From: Streptomyces sp. NBC_01341
Lineage (GTDB): Bacteria > Actinomycetota > Actinomycetes > Streptomycetales > Streptomycetaceae
Direction: 5' to 3'
NCBI RefSeq assembly: GCF_035946055.1
Contig: NZ_CP108364.1
Coordinates: 6,634,001-6,698,000 of the forward strand
Length of the DNA stretch: 64,000 bases
In this document: positions 49,593 through 58,249 of the stretch, piece by piece
Layout: each line of letters starts with the position of its first letter
How positions within the stretch are numbered: the stretch's first letter is position 1
Position numbers and translations under genes: made by a program
Notes under the pieces: generated by a model
Told to the model about the DNA's origin: nothing
The model's input: only the letters and a program-made list of their open reading frames with translations
The model's database searches: none

Positions 49593-51710
49593 ATGCAGGG
49601 AGTGGCCCGGCTGTTGTGCGGACGCCGCACCAAATGGCTCGTCGTCCTGTTCTGGATCATCATCCTCGTCCTGGCCGCTCCGCTCGCCGGGAAACTCACG
49701 GGAGCCCAGGACAACGACGCCGCGTCCTGGCTGCCGAGCAGCGCCGAGTCCACCCGGGTCTGGGAGGAGTCCAAGGAGTTCAGGCCCGAGGTCATCACGG
49801 CTGTCGTCGTGTACGCGCGTGACGGCGGCCTGACCGGCGCCGACCGGGCCCGGATCGCCGAGGACGAGCGGCAGCTCACGGCCCTGCGGGCCCACGGTGT
49901 GCGCGGCCAGGAGGTCCGCGGGCCCCTCTACGACCGGAAGACCGAGCCCGCCGCGGCCCAGATCTTCGTACCGATCACGATGGACGAGAAGGGATGGGAG
50001 CGGATCGGTCCCGCCGTCGACTCCGTACGGGATGTCGTGGGGAGCGGCGGAGGAGGGCTCGCCGTTCACATCTCCGGGCCCGGCGGAGTCGCCGCCGACT
50101 CGGCCGACGCGTTCTCCGGCATCGACTCGACCCTGCTGCTCGCCGCGCTCGGCGTCGTCATCGTCATGCTGCTGATCACCTACCGGAGCCCGACGCTGCT
50201 GGTGCTGCCCGTGGTCTCGGTGGTCGCGGCCCTCCTCACCGCGCAGGCCCTGATCTACCTCCTCGCGGCTCACGCGGGCCTCACGGTCAACGGGCAGAGC
50301 GCCGGCATCCTGACCGTCCTGGTCTTCGGCGCGGGCACCGACTACGCCCTGCTCCTCGTCGCCCGTTACCGCGAGGAGCTGCGGCGCCACGAGGACCGCC
50401 ACGAGGCCATGGCCCGTGCGCTGCACCGCGCGGGGCCCGCCGTGCTGGCGAGCAGCGGCACCGTGGTGCTGAGCATGCTCGTCCTGCTGGCCGCCGAGAT
50501 GAACTCGACCCGCGGCCTCGGGCCGGTGGCCGCGATCGGCGTGGCCGTCGCCCTCATCGCCATGCTCACGCTGCTGCCTGCTCTGCTGGTGATCTTCGGG
50601 CGGTGGGTCTTCTGGCCGGCCGTCCCGCACCACGGCACACCCGAGCCCACCGAGCGCGGATTCTGGGCGCGGACCGGGCGGCGGCTCGCCGCGCACCCGC
50701 GAAGGTACTGGGTGGCCACGGCCCTGGCGCTGGCGGTGCTGTCCCTCGGACTCCTCCAGTTGCGCGCGGCGGGTCTCAGCAATGCCGACTCCTTCCCCGA
50801 CAAGCCGGACTCCGTCTCCGGACAGGAGGTCCAGAACCGGTACTTCCCGGCCGGGAGCGGCAGTCCGCTCGTCGTGATCGCGGCGGCCGGCCGGAGTACC
50901 GAGGTGCGGGCAGCCGTCCAGGGGACCCGGGGCGTCGTACCGGGATCCCTCGTCGTGCCGCCCGGCGCCCGCCCGGTGCAGGACGGCCGTGCCATCTTCG
51001 AGGCCACCCTCACCGACGCCGCGGACAGCGACCGGGCCGAGCGGACCGTCGAGCGGGTCAGGGGGGCCGTCCACGGGATTCCGGGCGCGGACGCGCTGGT
51101 GGGCGGTGACACGGCGGCCGCGCTCGACATGGACGCCGCCACCCGCCACGACAATCTGCTGATCATCCCGCTGGTGCTGCTGGTCGTACTGATCATCCTG
51201 GCACTGGTGCTGCGCGCCCTGCTGGCGCCCCTGCTCCTGGTCGCGACGGTGGTCCTGTCCTTCGCCGCCGCGCTCGGCATCAGCGCGCTCGCCTTCCGCC
51301 ACGTCTTCGGCTACGCGGGGGAGACGACGGACTTCCCCCTCTTCGTGTTCGTGTTCCTGGTGGCACTCGGCATCGACTACAACATCTTCCTGACCACGCG
51401 GATCCGCGAGGAGGCCCTGCACCAGGGCACCCGGGCGGGGGTGGTGACAGGGCTCGCCGCCACCGGGGCGGTCATCACCTCCGCCGGACTCGTCCTGGCG
51501 GGCACCTTCGCGGCACTCGGCACCCTTCCCGTGGTCGCCTTCGCGGAGATCGGCTTCACGGTGGCCCTGGGCGTGCTCCTGGACACCTTCGTCGTGCGGT
51601 CGGTCCTGGTCACCGCCCTCTTCCTGGACATCGGCCCGCGCGTGTGGTGGCCGCACCGGATGGCCCGGGAGGACGGCTCGGCGGGGCCGGAGCCGGCTCC
51701 CGCCCCGTGA
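49593..51710 (+). CDS. MMPL-family (RND-like) transporter
   Basis: This 705-residue membrane protein is organised as two repeats, each with one helix, an outside domain and five helices. Helix motifs are VFGAGTDYALLLVARYREE (about residue 250) and VALGIDYNIFLTTRIREEA (about 590), the proton-relay GxxDY(x) pair typical of MmpL/HpnN. It exports lipids, polyketides or other hydrophobic molecules across the membrane by proton motive force. GGGAG precedes ATG 49593. Its place just after the phenolic-lipid cassette suggests export of that product, but other cargo is possible. Confidence 0.9.
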   Translation: MQGVARLLCGRRTKWLVVLFWIIILVLAAPLAGKLTGAQDNDAASWLPSSAESTRVWEESKEFRPEVITAVVVYARDGGLTGADRARIAEDERQLTALRAHGVRGQEVRGPLYDRKTEPAAAQIFVPITMDEKGWERIGPAVDSVRDVVGSGGGGLAVHISGPGGVAADSADAFSGIDSTLLLAALGVVIVMLLITYRSPTLLVLPVVSVVAALLTAQALIYLLAAHAGLTVNGQSAGILTVLVFGAGTDYALLLVARYREELRRHEDRHEAMARALHRAGPAVLASSGTVVLSMLVLLAAEMNSTRGLGPVAAIGVAVALIAMLTLLPALLVIFGRWVFWPAVPHHGTPEPTERGFWARTGRRLAAHPRRYWVATALALAVLSLGLLQLRAAGLSNADSFPDKPDSVSGQEVQNRYFPAGSGSPLVVIAAAGRSTEVRAAVQGTRGVVPGSLVVPPGARPVQDGRAIFEATLTDAADSDRAERTVERVRGAVHGIPGADALVGGDTAAALDMDAATRHDNLLIIPLVLLVVLIILALVLRALLAPLLLVATVVLSFAAALGISALAFRHVFGYAGETTDFPLFVFVFLVALGIDYNIFLTTRIREEALHQGTRAGVVTGLAATGAVITSAGLVLAGTFAALGTLPVVAFAEIGFTVALGVLLDTFVVRSVLVTALFLDIGPRVWWPHRMAREDGSAGPEPAPAP

Positions 51711-51788
51711 CCGTCTCCGGCCGCCGTGGCCGCCCGGCCCGCCGCGCACGGCTCGCCCGGCGTATGGCCAGGGTGTAGAAAGGGGGGC

Positions 51789-54473
51789 ATGGCCGGACGC
51801 GACGGCCGCCCGCGTTCGTTTCTCGGCATGAGAAGCCTCGCCGGTCAGGTCTTTCTCCTCCAAGTGGCGATCGTGGTGTTGCTCGTCGCAGCCGCCGTGG
51901 CCGCACTCGTGCTGCAGTCCCGCGCGGACAGCGAGCGCGAGGCCCGCAACCGCTCGGTCGCCGTAGCCGAGACCTTCGCGAACTCCCCGGGCATGGAAGC
52001 CGCCCTGAACAGCCCCGATCCCACCGCGGTGCTCCAGCCGAAGGCGGAAGCCGCGCGCAAGGGCTCCGGGGTCGACTTCATCGTCGTACTCAACCGGGAC
52101 GCCATCCGCTTCACGCACCCCCTGCCCGACCGCATCGGCAAGAAGTTCGTCGGCGAGGTCGGGCCGGCACTGGACGGCCGTGTCGTCACCGAGAGGATCA
52201 CCGGGACCATCGGGCCGCTGGTCCAGGCCGTCGTCCCCGTGTTCGGAGCCGACGGCAAGGTGATCGGTCTGGTGTCCGCCGGGATCACCATCAAGAGCGT
52301 CAGCGGGGTGGCCGACAACCAGTTCCCCCTCCTGTTCGGCTCGGCCGCCGGGATCCTGCTCCTCACCATGGGGGGTACGGCGCTCGTCACCCGGCGGCTG
52401 CGACGCCAGACCCACGGCCTCGGCCCGACCGAGATGACCCGGATGTACGAGCACCACGACGCCGTTCTGCATTCCGTGCGGGAGGGCGTGGTCATCGTCA
52501 GCGGCGACGGGCGGCTGCTGCTGGCGAACGACGAGGCACGAAGGCTTCTGGCCCTGCCCCCGGACGCGGACGGCAAGCCCGTCACGGACCTCGGTCTCGA
52601 CCAGGTCACCACGGGTCTGCTGGCCTCGGGACGCACCGCGACCGACGAGGTGTACTCCGTCGGCGACAGGCTCCTCGCCGTCAGCCAGCGCACCACCGAC
52701 AGGGACGGAGGTCCGCCGGGCAGCGTGACGACCCTCCGCGACACCACGGAACTGCAGGCCCTGTCCGGCAAGGCCGCCATGGCCCGCGGACGGCTCAAAC
52801 TGCTCTACGACGCGGGCACGGAGATCGGCACCGCGCTGGACGTCATCCGGACCTGCGAGGAACTGGCCGACTTCGCCACCGCCAGATTCGCCGACTACGC
52901 CACCGTCGACCTCGCCGAGGCCGTCCTGCGCGGCGAGGAGCCGACGGCGGCCGGCGCGACCTCCCGCGGACTGCGGCGGTCCGCCTTCAGCGGACCCCGC
53001 GACGACACCGGACTCCACCCGCTGGGCTCGGTGGTCCGCTTCCTGCCGAACACGGACCTCGGGGCGGGTCTCCTCAGGGGCGAGGCGGTCCTCGTACCCG
53101 ACCTGGCACAGCACTCCGGCTGGCAGCAGCACGACCCGGAGCGCGGCGCCCGGATCGTCGAATGCGGCCTCCACTCGCTGATCGCCGTCCCCATGCGGGC
53201 CAGGGGCGTGATCCTGGGAGTGGCGATGTTCTGGCGGGCCGAGCGGCCCGAACCGTTCGAGGACGAGGACCTGTCGGTCGCCGAGGAACTGGTGGCCCGC
53301 GCGGCGGTGAGCATCGACAACGCACGCCGCTACTCGCGCGAGCACAACGTCGCGGTCACTCTGCAGCGCAGCCTGCTGCCGCGCGGACTCCCCGACCAGA
53401 CCGCCATCGACGCGGCCTACCGGTACCTGCCCGCGCAGGCCGGCCTGGGCGGGCTCGGCGGTGTCGGCGGCGACTGGTTCGACATCATCCCGCTGCCCGG
53501 CGCCCGGGTCGCGCTCGTGGTCGGCGACGTCGTGGGGCACGGCCTCCACGCGGCAGCCACGATGGGGCGCCTGCGCACGGCGGTCCACAACTTCTCCACC
53601 CTGGACCTGCCGCCGGACGAGCTGCTGTGGCACCTGGACGAACTGGTCGCCCGGATCGACCAGGACGAGTCGGCCGACGGCTCCGCGGGCGGCGGCGTCA
53701 CCGGTGCCACCTGCCTCTACGCGATCTACGACCCGGTGTCCGGACGCTGCAGCATGGCGCGGGCCGGCCACCTCCAGCCCGTGGTCGTCAGCCCCGAGGG
53801 CGACGCGCGGTTCGCCGACGTGCCCGGTGGGCCCCCGCTGGGGCTGGGCGGCATGCCCTTCGAGACCCTCGACGTGCAGCTCGCCGAGAACAGCCGGCTG
53901 GTGCTCTACACGGACGGACTCGTCGAGGACCGGCACCGTGACATCGACGAAGGACTGGAGCTCCTGCGCTCCACGCTGGCCGGGCATCCCGAGCGGACTC
54001 CGGAGGAGACCTGCGAGGTCGTCCTGCGCACCCTGGTGCCCGCCCGCGCCCGCGACGACGTCGCGCTGCTCGTCGGCAGTACCCGCCGGATGGCCCCCGA
54101 GAACGTGGCGGAGTGGGAGGTGCCGTCCGATCCCTCGGCAGTCGCCCGGGTACGCGCCGACGTGTCCCGCAAGCTCACCGAGTGGGAGCTGGCCGAGGAG
54201 GCCTTCACGACCGAGCTGATCCTCAGTGAACTGGTCACCAACTCGATCCGCTACGCCACCGGCCCCATCGGCGTACGGCTGCTCCGAGACCGGACGCTGA
54301 TCTGCGAGGTGTCCGACCGCAGCAGCACCTCCCCCCACCTGCGCCAGGCGGCCAGCACGGACGAAGGGGGCCGGGGGCTCTTCCTCGTCGCTCAGCTGGC
54401 GGAGCGCTGGGGCACCCGCTACACGGACGACGGGGGCAAGGTCATCTGGACCGAGCAGCTCCTGCAGCCGTAG
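51789..54473 (+). CDS. Multidomain sensor: extracellular PAS-like, PAS, GAF, SpoIIE phosphatase, HATPase
   Basis: This 894-residue membrane protein has a first helix (GQVFLLQVAIVVLLVAAAVA), an extracytoplasmic CitA/DcuS-type sensor (about residues 45-180; NRDAIRFTHPLPDRIGK) and a second helix. It then has PAS (about 225-330), GAF (about 350-530), a SpoIIE/PP2C phosphatase (GGDWFDIIPL, VGDVVGHG, YTDGLVED, ARDDVALLVG) and a C-terminal anti-sigma-type kinase domain (ILSELVTNSIRYA, GGRGLFLVAQLAERWG). Carrying both phosphatase and kinase domains, it could switch an anti-anti-sigma protein by itself. ATG 51789 follows an AGGGGGG ribosome site. It is monocistronic. Confidence 0.9.
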   Translation: MAGRDGRPRSFLGMRSLAGQVFLLQVAIVVLLVAAAVAALVLQSRADSEREARNRSVAVAETFANSPGMEAALNSPDPTAVLQPKAEAARKGSGVDFIVVLNRDAIRFTHPLPDRIGKKFVGEVGPALDGRVVTERITGTIGPLVQAVVPVFGADGKVIGLVSAGITIKSVSGVADNQFPLLFGSAAGILLLTMGGTALVTRRLRRQTHGLGPTEMTRMYEHHDAVLHSVREGVVIVSGDGRLLLANDEARRLLALPPDADGKPVTDLGLDQVTTGLLASGRTATDEVYSVGDRLLAVSQRTTDRDGGPPGSVTTLRDTTELQALSGKAAMARGRLKLLYDAGTEIGTALDVIRTCEELADFATARFADYATVDLAEAVLRGEEPTAAGATSRGLRRSAFSGPRDDTGLHPLGSVVRFLPNTDLGAGLLRGEAVLVPDLAQHSGWQQHDPERGARIVECGLHSLIAVPMRARGVILGVAMFWRAERPEPFEDEDLSVAEELVARAAVSIDNARRYSREHNVAVTLQRSLLPRGLPDQTAIDAAYRYLPAQAGLGGLGGVGGDWFDIIPLPGARVALVVGDVVGHGLHAAATMGRLRTAVHNFSTLDLPPDELLWHLDELVARIDQDESADGSAGGGVTGATCLYAIYDPVSGRCSMARAGHLQPVVVSPEGDARFADVPGGPPLGLGGMPFETLDVQLAENSRLVLYTDGLVEDRHRDIDEGLELLRSTLAGHPERTPEETCEVVLRTLVPARARDDVALLVGSTRRMAPENVAEWEVPSDPSAVARVRADVSRKLTEWELAEEAFTTELILSELVTNSIRYATGPIGVRLLRDRTLICEVSDRSSTSPHLRQAASTDEGGRGLFLVAQLAERWGTRYTDDGGKVIWTEQLLQP

Positions 54474-54512
54474 GGCCCTCGGCCGGATCGTGCGGGGCCC
54501 CGGTGCACGTCG

Positions 54513-55151
54513 TCACAGCGGCTCCCGGAGGCAGTGGAGATAGAGGTGCGGCTCGGGCACGGCTCCGGGATGGGCGGGGGTGAACACCGCGTCGTGCTCC
54601 TGCGTGACGCTGAGGCCGGCGCCGGTCACGAGCGCCCTGCATTCCCCGGGGCCGAAACTGGTCACGCGTACCTCCTGGCCCATGAAGACGGCGTCCACGC
54701 CCTCGACGTCCAGCGGGATCGTGGCCAGTACCAGACGGCCGCCCGGCCGGAGCGCCCCGGCGAGCCGCCGGACCAGGGAACGCTGCTCGTCCCGCGACAT
54801 CTGCAGGAGCGAGAAGTAGACACACACGGCGTCGAAGCCGGCCTCGGGCAGCGGGAATTCGCGGATGTCGGCGTTGCGGAACGTGGCGTCCGGGACCCGG
54901 CGGGCCGCCAGGTCGACCATGACCGCGGACACGTCGACACCCAGTACCTCGTGCCCGGCGGCCGCCAGTGTCCGGTCGGTCGGTCGGCCCGTGCCGCTGC
55001 CGACGTCCAGGATCCGGCTGTGCGGGGCCAGTTGACCCAGTAGCGTCTCCAGAGAGGCGTGATGGGCCCGCGAGCCGGCGAAAGCCGTCTCGTAGTCGGC
55101 ACCGATGGCGTCGAACACGTCGGCCGCGGGCTGCCGCCGGTCTTCGGTCAT
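54513..55151 (-). CDS. Class I SAM-dependent methyltransferase
   Basis: This 212-residue protein has motif I ILDVGSGTGRPTDRTLA (about residue 47), GVDVSAVMVDLA and FDAVCVYFSLLQMS. It is a Methyltransf_25/11-type small-molecule methyltransferase of unknown substrate. Its ATG at 55151 lies 22 nt after the stop of the DUF574 methyltransferase, so they are probably co-transcribed. Confidence 0.87.
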   Translation of the reverse strand: MTEDRRQPAADVFDAIGADYETAFAGSRAHHASLETLLGQLAPHSRILDVGSGTGRPTDRTLAAAGHEVLGVDVSAVMVDLAARRVPDATFRNADIREFPLPEAGFDAVCVYFSLLQMSRDEQRSLVRRLAGALRPGGRLVLATIPLDVEGVDAVFMGQEVRVTSFGPGECRALVTGAGLSVTQEHDAVFTPAHPGAVPEPHLYLHCLREPL

Positions 55152-55173
55152 GAGGACGTCCCCTTCCGGACGG

Positions 55174-55959
55174 TTACGGGATGCGGGCCACCGCGACGTA
55201 CACGCCGCTCATCTCGGGACGCGGGGCCGGCGTGCCGCGGAACCACTCGGGGGCCGTCACCAGCCCCGGTTCGACGATGTCCATGCCCTCGAAGAACCGC
55301 TCGAACTCCGCGCGGGTGCGCAGGGCGAGCCGGATACCGCCCTTGCCGTACTCCGCCCTCCCCTGCTCGCCCCGCTCGGGGTTCACGTCCGACGCGCCCT
55401 GGGACAGGACCACGTAACTGCCCGGGCTCAGGGAGGCCGTCAGGGTGCGCACGATCCCCACGGGATCCAGGTCGTCGGGCAGGAAGTGGAGGAGCCCCAG
55501 CAGGGAGAGGGCGATGGGCCGGTCGAAGTCCAGGACCTTCCGGGCCGCGTCGATGATCGTCGCGGGTTCGAGCACGTCGGCGTGGACGTAGTCCGTCGCT
55601 CCCTCGGGGCGGCTGACGAGGAGGGCCTCCGCGTGCCGCAGCACGATCGGGTCGTTGTCGCAGTAGACGACCCGCGCGTCGGGCCTGATCTCCTGGGCGA
55701 TCTGGTGCAGGTTCGGCGCCGTCGGGATGCCCGTGCCGATGTCGAGGAACTGACCGACGCCTTCACCGGCCAGCCACGCCGTCGCGCGGTTCATGAAGGC
55801 ACGGTTCTGGAACGCGCCGGCCTTCGCCTCGGGCGGCAGCTGCTCGGCCACCGCCTGGTCCACCGGGTAGTTGTCCTTGCCGCCCAGCAGCGAGTCGTAG
55901 ACGCGCGCCGAGTGGGGCCTGCTGGTGTCGATGGGGGGCTGAGGTATCCCGGTCGTCAT
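55174..55959 (-). CDS. DUF574 (Methyltransf_19) SAM-dependent methyltransferase
   Basis: This 261-residue protein starts PPIDTSRPHSARVYDSLLGG followed by KDNYPVD, and contains QFLDIGTGIPTAPNLHQIAQ and RVVYCDNDPIVLRHAEALL. It is clearly paralogous to the protein at 27763-28578, with the same landmarks but a different C-terminal third (SQGASDVNPERGEQG insert). ATG 55959 follows GGAGCG. The substrate is unknown. Confidence 0.9.
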   Translation of the reverse strand: MTTGIPQPPIDTSRPHSARVYDSLLGGKDNYPVDQAVAEQLPPEAKAGAFQNRAFMNRATAWLAGEGVGQFLDIGTGIPTAPNLHQIAQEIRPDARVVYCDNDPIVLRHAEALLVSRPEGATDYVHADVLEPATIIDAARKVLDFDRPIALSLLGLLHFLPDDLDPVGIVRTLTASLSPGSYVVLSQGASDVNPERGEQGRAEYGKGGIRLALRTRAEFERFFEGMDIVEPGLVTAPEWFRGTPAPRPEMSGVYVAVARIP

Positions 55960-56048
55960 GACGCGCTCCGTTGCAGATGGGTGAACCGCTCCACCTGCGA
56001 AGTCTGCCACAGCAACTCCGCTGCCAGCGGCACTCATTGAGGCGGGAG

Positions 56049-56082
56049 GGCAGGCCCGGGGGGAGCTTCCCCAGGGCCTGCC
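56049..56082 (-). terminator. Stem-loop after the lysyl oxidase gene
   Basis: GGCAGGCCC and GGGCCTGCC form a 9-bp outer stem with an inner G-run/C-run (GGGG...CCCC), about 12 bp beyond the lysyl oxidase stop. Confidence 0.6.
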
Positions 56083-56093
56083 GCAGCGGGCTG

Positions 56094-57806
56094 TCAGTTG
56101 CCTCCGACCAGGCCGTGCGCGGGCACGGTCACCGTGCGCGCCCCGGGCCTGCCGCCCAGGACCACCTTGCGCAGGGCGCTGTTGTTGGTCAGGTTCGTCT
56201 CCTTGAGGCGCTTCTCCGGATTGGCCAGTACCTGGATGTAGTACGTGCCGTTCGCCAGGCCGGTGATGTCGAAGGACTGGCCAGGCAGGTCCTGGGTGTA
56301 GGTGTCACCGGACCCGATGTCGAGCACCTCCCGGACGGAGATGGAGTTCTCCTGGCCACAGGCGGTGGAGAGATCGGTGTTGCCCGGGTGCCAGTTGGCG
56401 TTCTTCACCGTGTAGTCGACGGCGTCCGTGTTGGCCAGGCAGAAGGCCTCCTTCCCGCTGCGCACGGTCTCCTTCTTGTCCGCCTTCAGGAGCCGGTAGC
56501 TCGCGAAGTCGGTGAAGTGCCAGTGCATGTGCCCCGGCCGGGGGTCCCACTCCATGGTGCCGGTCGGCGCGTACCCCACTTGCTTGCCCTTGGCGTCGTA
56601 GAAGTACTGATAGGCGTCCATCAGCTCCTTTCCGGGCTTGCGGAAGCCGTCGACCACGAGCTGGGCGGGGCCGGCGTTCCAGACGTTCGCGCTGAACGCC
56701 AGGTAGTCCCGGCCCGGGGTGGCGGGGTCGCCCCCGCCGATGGTGATGCCGTAGGCCGGCAGGGAGCGCAGGTCGGGCTTGGGCACGTCCGGAACCGTTG
56801 CCCTGCCGGTCGGACGTGCGGCCTCCGGCTGCGCCGCGGGTGCCCGGCGGGAGCCGTCCGTGCGGCCGGGCCCATCGCCGGTGGTGGCCCGGAGGCCCTG
56901 GCGCTTCACGGCCCAGGGCACGGCGGCGGGGGCGGGCGGGAAGGGGCCGTGGCCCACGTTGTACGAGGGCCCGGCGCCGGTCGTCGGGGCCACCGGCGCG
57001 GGTGTGCGTGCCGGCGCCATGCCGGAGTGGCCGGTGTGGTCCATGTGCCCGGAACCGTGCGCGGCGTGGGCTCCGGCGGCGGGGGCGGTCGGGTTCTCCT
57101 CCTCGAAACTGCGCTCACGCACGGTCAGGCGGATCTTCTGCGGCTTGTCGGCGATTTTGAACAGATCGCGGTAGCGCTTGGTCACGGCCACTTCGGCGGT
57201 GTACTTGCCGGCCGGGATCAGGACGGGCTTCCCGTAGTAGCCGGCGTAGGTGTTGGCGGCCCAGCCGTTCTCGACGCCCCACACCGAACCGAGCGTGAAC
57301 GGGTTCGTGGGACAGCTCTCGGGGTACTTCGACCGCGCGGGTGCGTCCGGACGGATGCGGCCCGACGCGTTGTTCGGGCAGAACGACTCCGTGCGGGTCA
57401 CGACGGTCTTGCCGGAGGCGTCCCGGACCGTGATCCGGATGAAGTCCGTGAGCCCGGTGAAGTCCTTCACCACACCCTTGGGCAGCACCTTCGTCCGGGT
57501 CTTCCTCCCCTCGTGGACGACCTGTGCGGCGACGACCGGATCGTTGTAGCCCTTCCGGGTGACCCGCAGTTCGAACGGGCCGCCCGCCGCGGTGAGGTAC
57601 GTGCCGAGGTCCAGGTAGACGCCCGGCTCCTCCTTCCAGGAGTCGAGCGTCACCGACGTCGATGCGGCGACCAGGCCGAGCTGCGGGACCGGCCCGGCCT
57701 TCTTGCCGTCCGGTGCGGCGGCGACGACGCCGGCGGTCACCGTGATCGCGGCGGCGGCGGCGACCACCGGACGCCACAGGCGGTTGCGGGGGGTTCTGAT
57801 GCTCAT
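56094..57806 (-). CDS. Secreted lysyl oxidase-like copper protein
   Basis: This 570-residue exported protein has an N-terminal signal (NRLWRPVVAAAAAITVTAGV, cleavage near VAAAP) and beta-rich N-terminal domains to about residue 240. A His/Met-rich linker (GAHAAHGSGHMDHTGHSGM) and a Pro/Thr-rich stretch follow, then a C-terminal lysyl oxidase domain. The latter has the copper-ligand cluster RPGHMHWHFTDF and SGKEAFCLANTDAVDY, the region that carries the lysine for the quinone cofactor in characterised enzymes. It oxidises lysine side-chain amines of peptides or proteins outside the cell to aldehydes. The linker could bind copper. GGAGAACG precedes ATG 57806. Confidence 0.88.
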   Translation of the reverse strand: MSIRTPRNRLWRPVVAAAAAITVTAGVVAAAPDGKKAGPVPQLGLVAASTSVTLDSWKEEPGVYLDLGTYLTAAGGPFELRVTRKGYNDPVVAAQVVHEGRKTRTKVLPKGVVKDFTGLTDFIRITVRDASGKTVVTRTESFCPNNASGRIRPDAPARSKYPESCPTNPFTLGSVWGVENGWAANTYAGYYGKPVLIPAGKYTAEVAVTKRYRDLFKIADKPQKIRLTVRERSFEEENPTAPAAGAHAAHGSGHMDHTGHSGMAPARTPAPVAPTTGAGPSYNVGHGPFPPAPAAVPWAVKRQGLRATTGDGPGRTDGSRRAPAAQPEAARPTGRATVPDVPKPDLRSLPAYGITIGGGDPATPGRDYLAFSANVWNAGPAQLVVDGFRKPGKELMDAYQYFYDAKGKQVGYAPTGTMEWDPRPGHMHWHFTDFASYRLLKADKKETVRSGKEAFCLANTDAVDYTVKNANWHPGNTDLSTACGQENSISVREVLDIGSGDTYTQDLPGQSFDITGLANGTYYIQVLANPEKRLKETNLTNNSALRKVVLGGRPGARTVTVPAHGLVGGN

Positions 57807-58249
57807 CGTTCTCCGATGTCCGGGTGCCCCGTGGGGCCGATGGAATCGCTTTGCCGGTGAGAGACGGCATCTGCCACCGCGGTTGTCCGAAGGCCCACGA
57901 AACACGCATGATTGGCCGGAATCACGCATCGAAGCATGTAATGAGACATTTTCGCGTCGTTTTACCCGTGATCTTGTGATGGGTGTGCTATCAGCCGCCC
58001 GTCCTCCATGACCGGTGTCGGGCGCGAAACGGGCGCCGTTCCCGCCGAAGCGGACGACCCCCGGCCGCGGGGCGACAGCCGAATCCCGGGCCACCAGGGC
58101 CTGTCGGCCGAGCGGAACGGGCACGAACGGGCACAGCCCGCTTCGCGAAGAAGCTGGTCGAACAGCCGTTCCTGCTTGTACAAACAATGCGTGGGCCCGA
58201 ACGGACGCCGGGGCCAACCAGATTCCGTACCTAGCGCAAGGATGGTGGC
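57807..58249. other. Intergenic region between lysyl oxidase and DeoR genes
   Basis: This region holds divergent promoters. It contains an imperfect inverted repeat at 57904-57929 and, near the DeoR gene, a direct repeat of ACGGGCAC(GA/AG) around 58117-58137. It also contains TTGTACAAACAA (58176-58187), the AT-rich type of site used by DeoR/GlpR regulators. I see no gene in it. Confidence 0.5.
57904..57929. promoter_or_regulatory. Inverted repeat ACGCATGATT-N6-AATCACGCAT
   Basis: Ten-base arms (8 of 10 pairs complementary) around GGCCGG lie about 100 nt upstream of the lysyl oxidase start, in an AT-richer patch. It is a candidate operator for that gene. Confidence 0.4.

Noticed and set aside
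49149..54338. 1729-codon open frame on the minus strand
   Set aside because: It runs antisense to the MMPL and SpoIIE-type genes, which have clear motifs; its Arg/Gly/Glu/Gln-rich composition is the usual GC-rich shadow of plus-strand coding.
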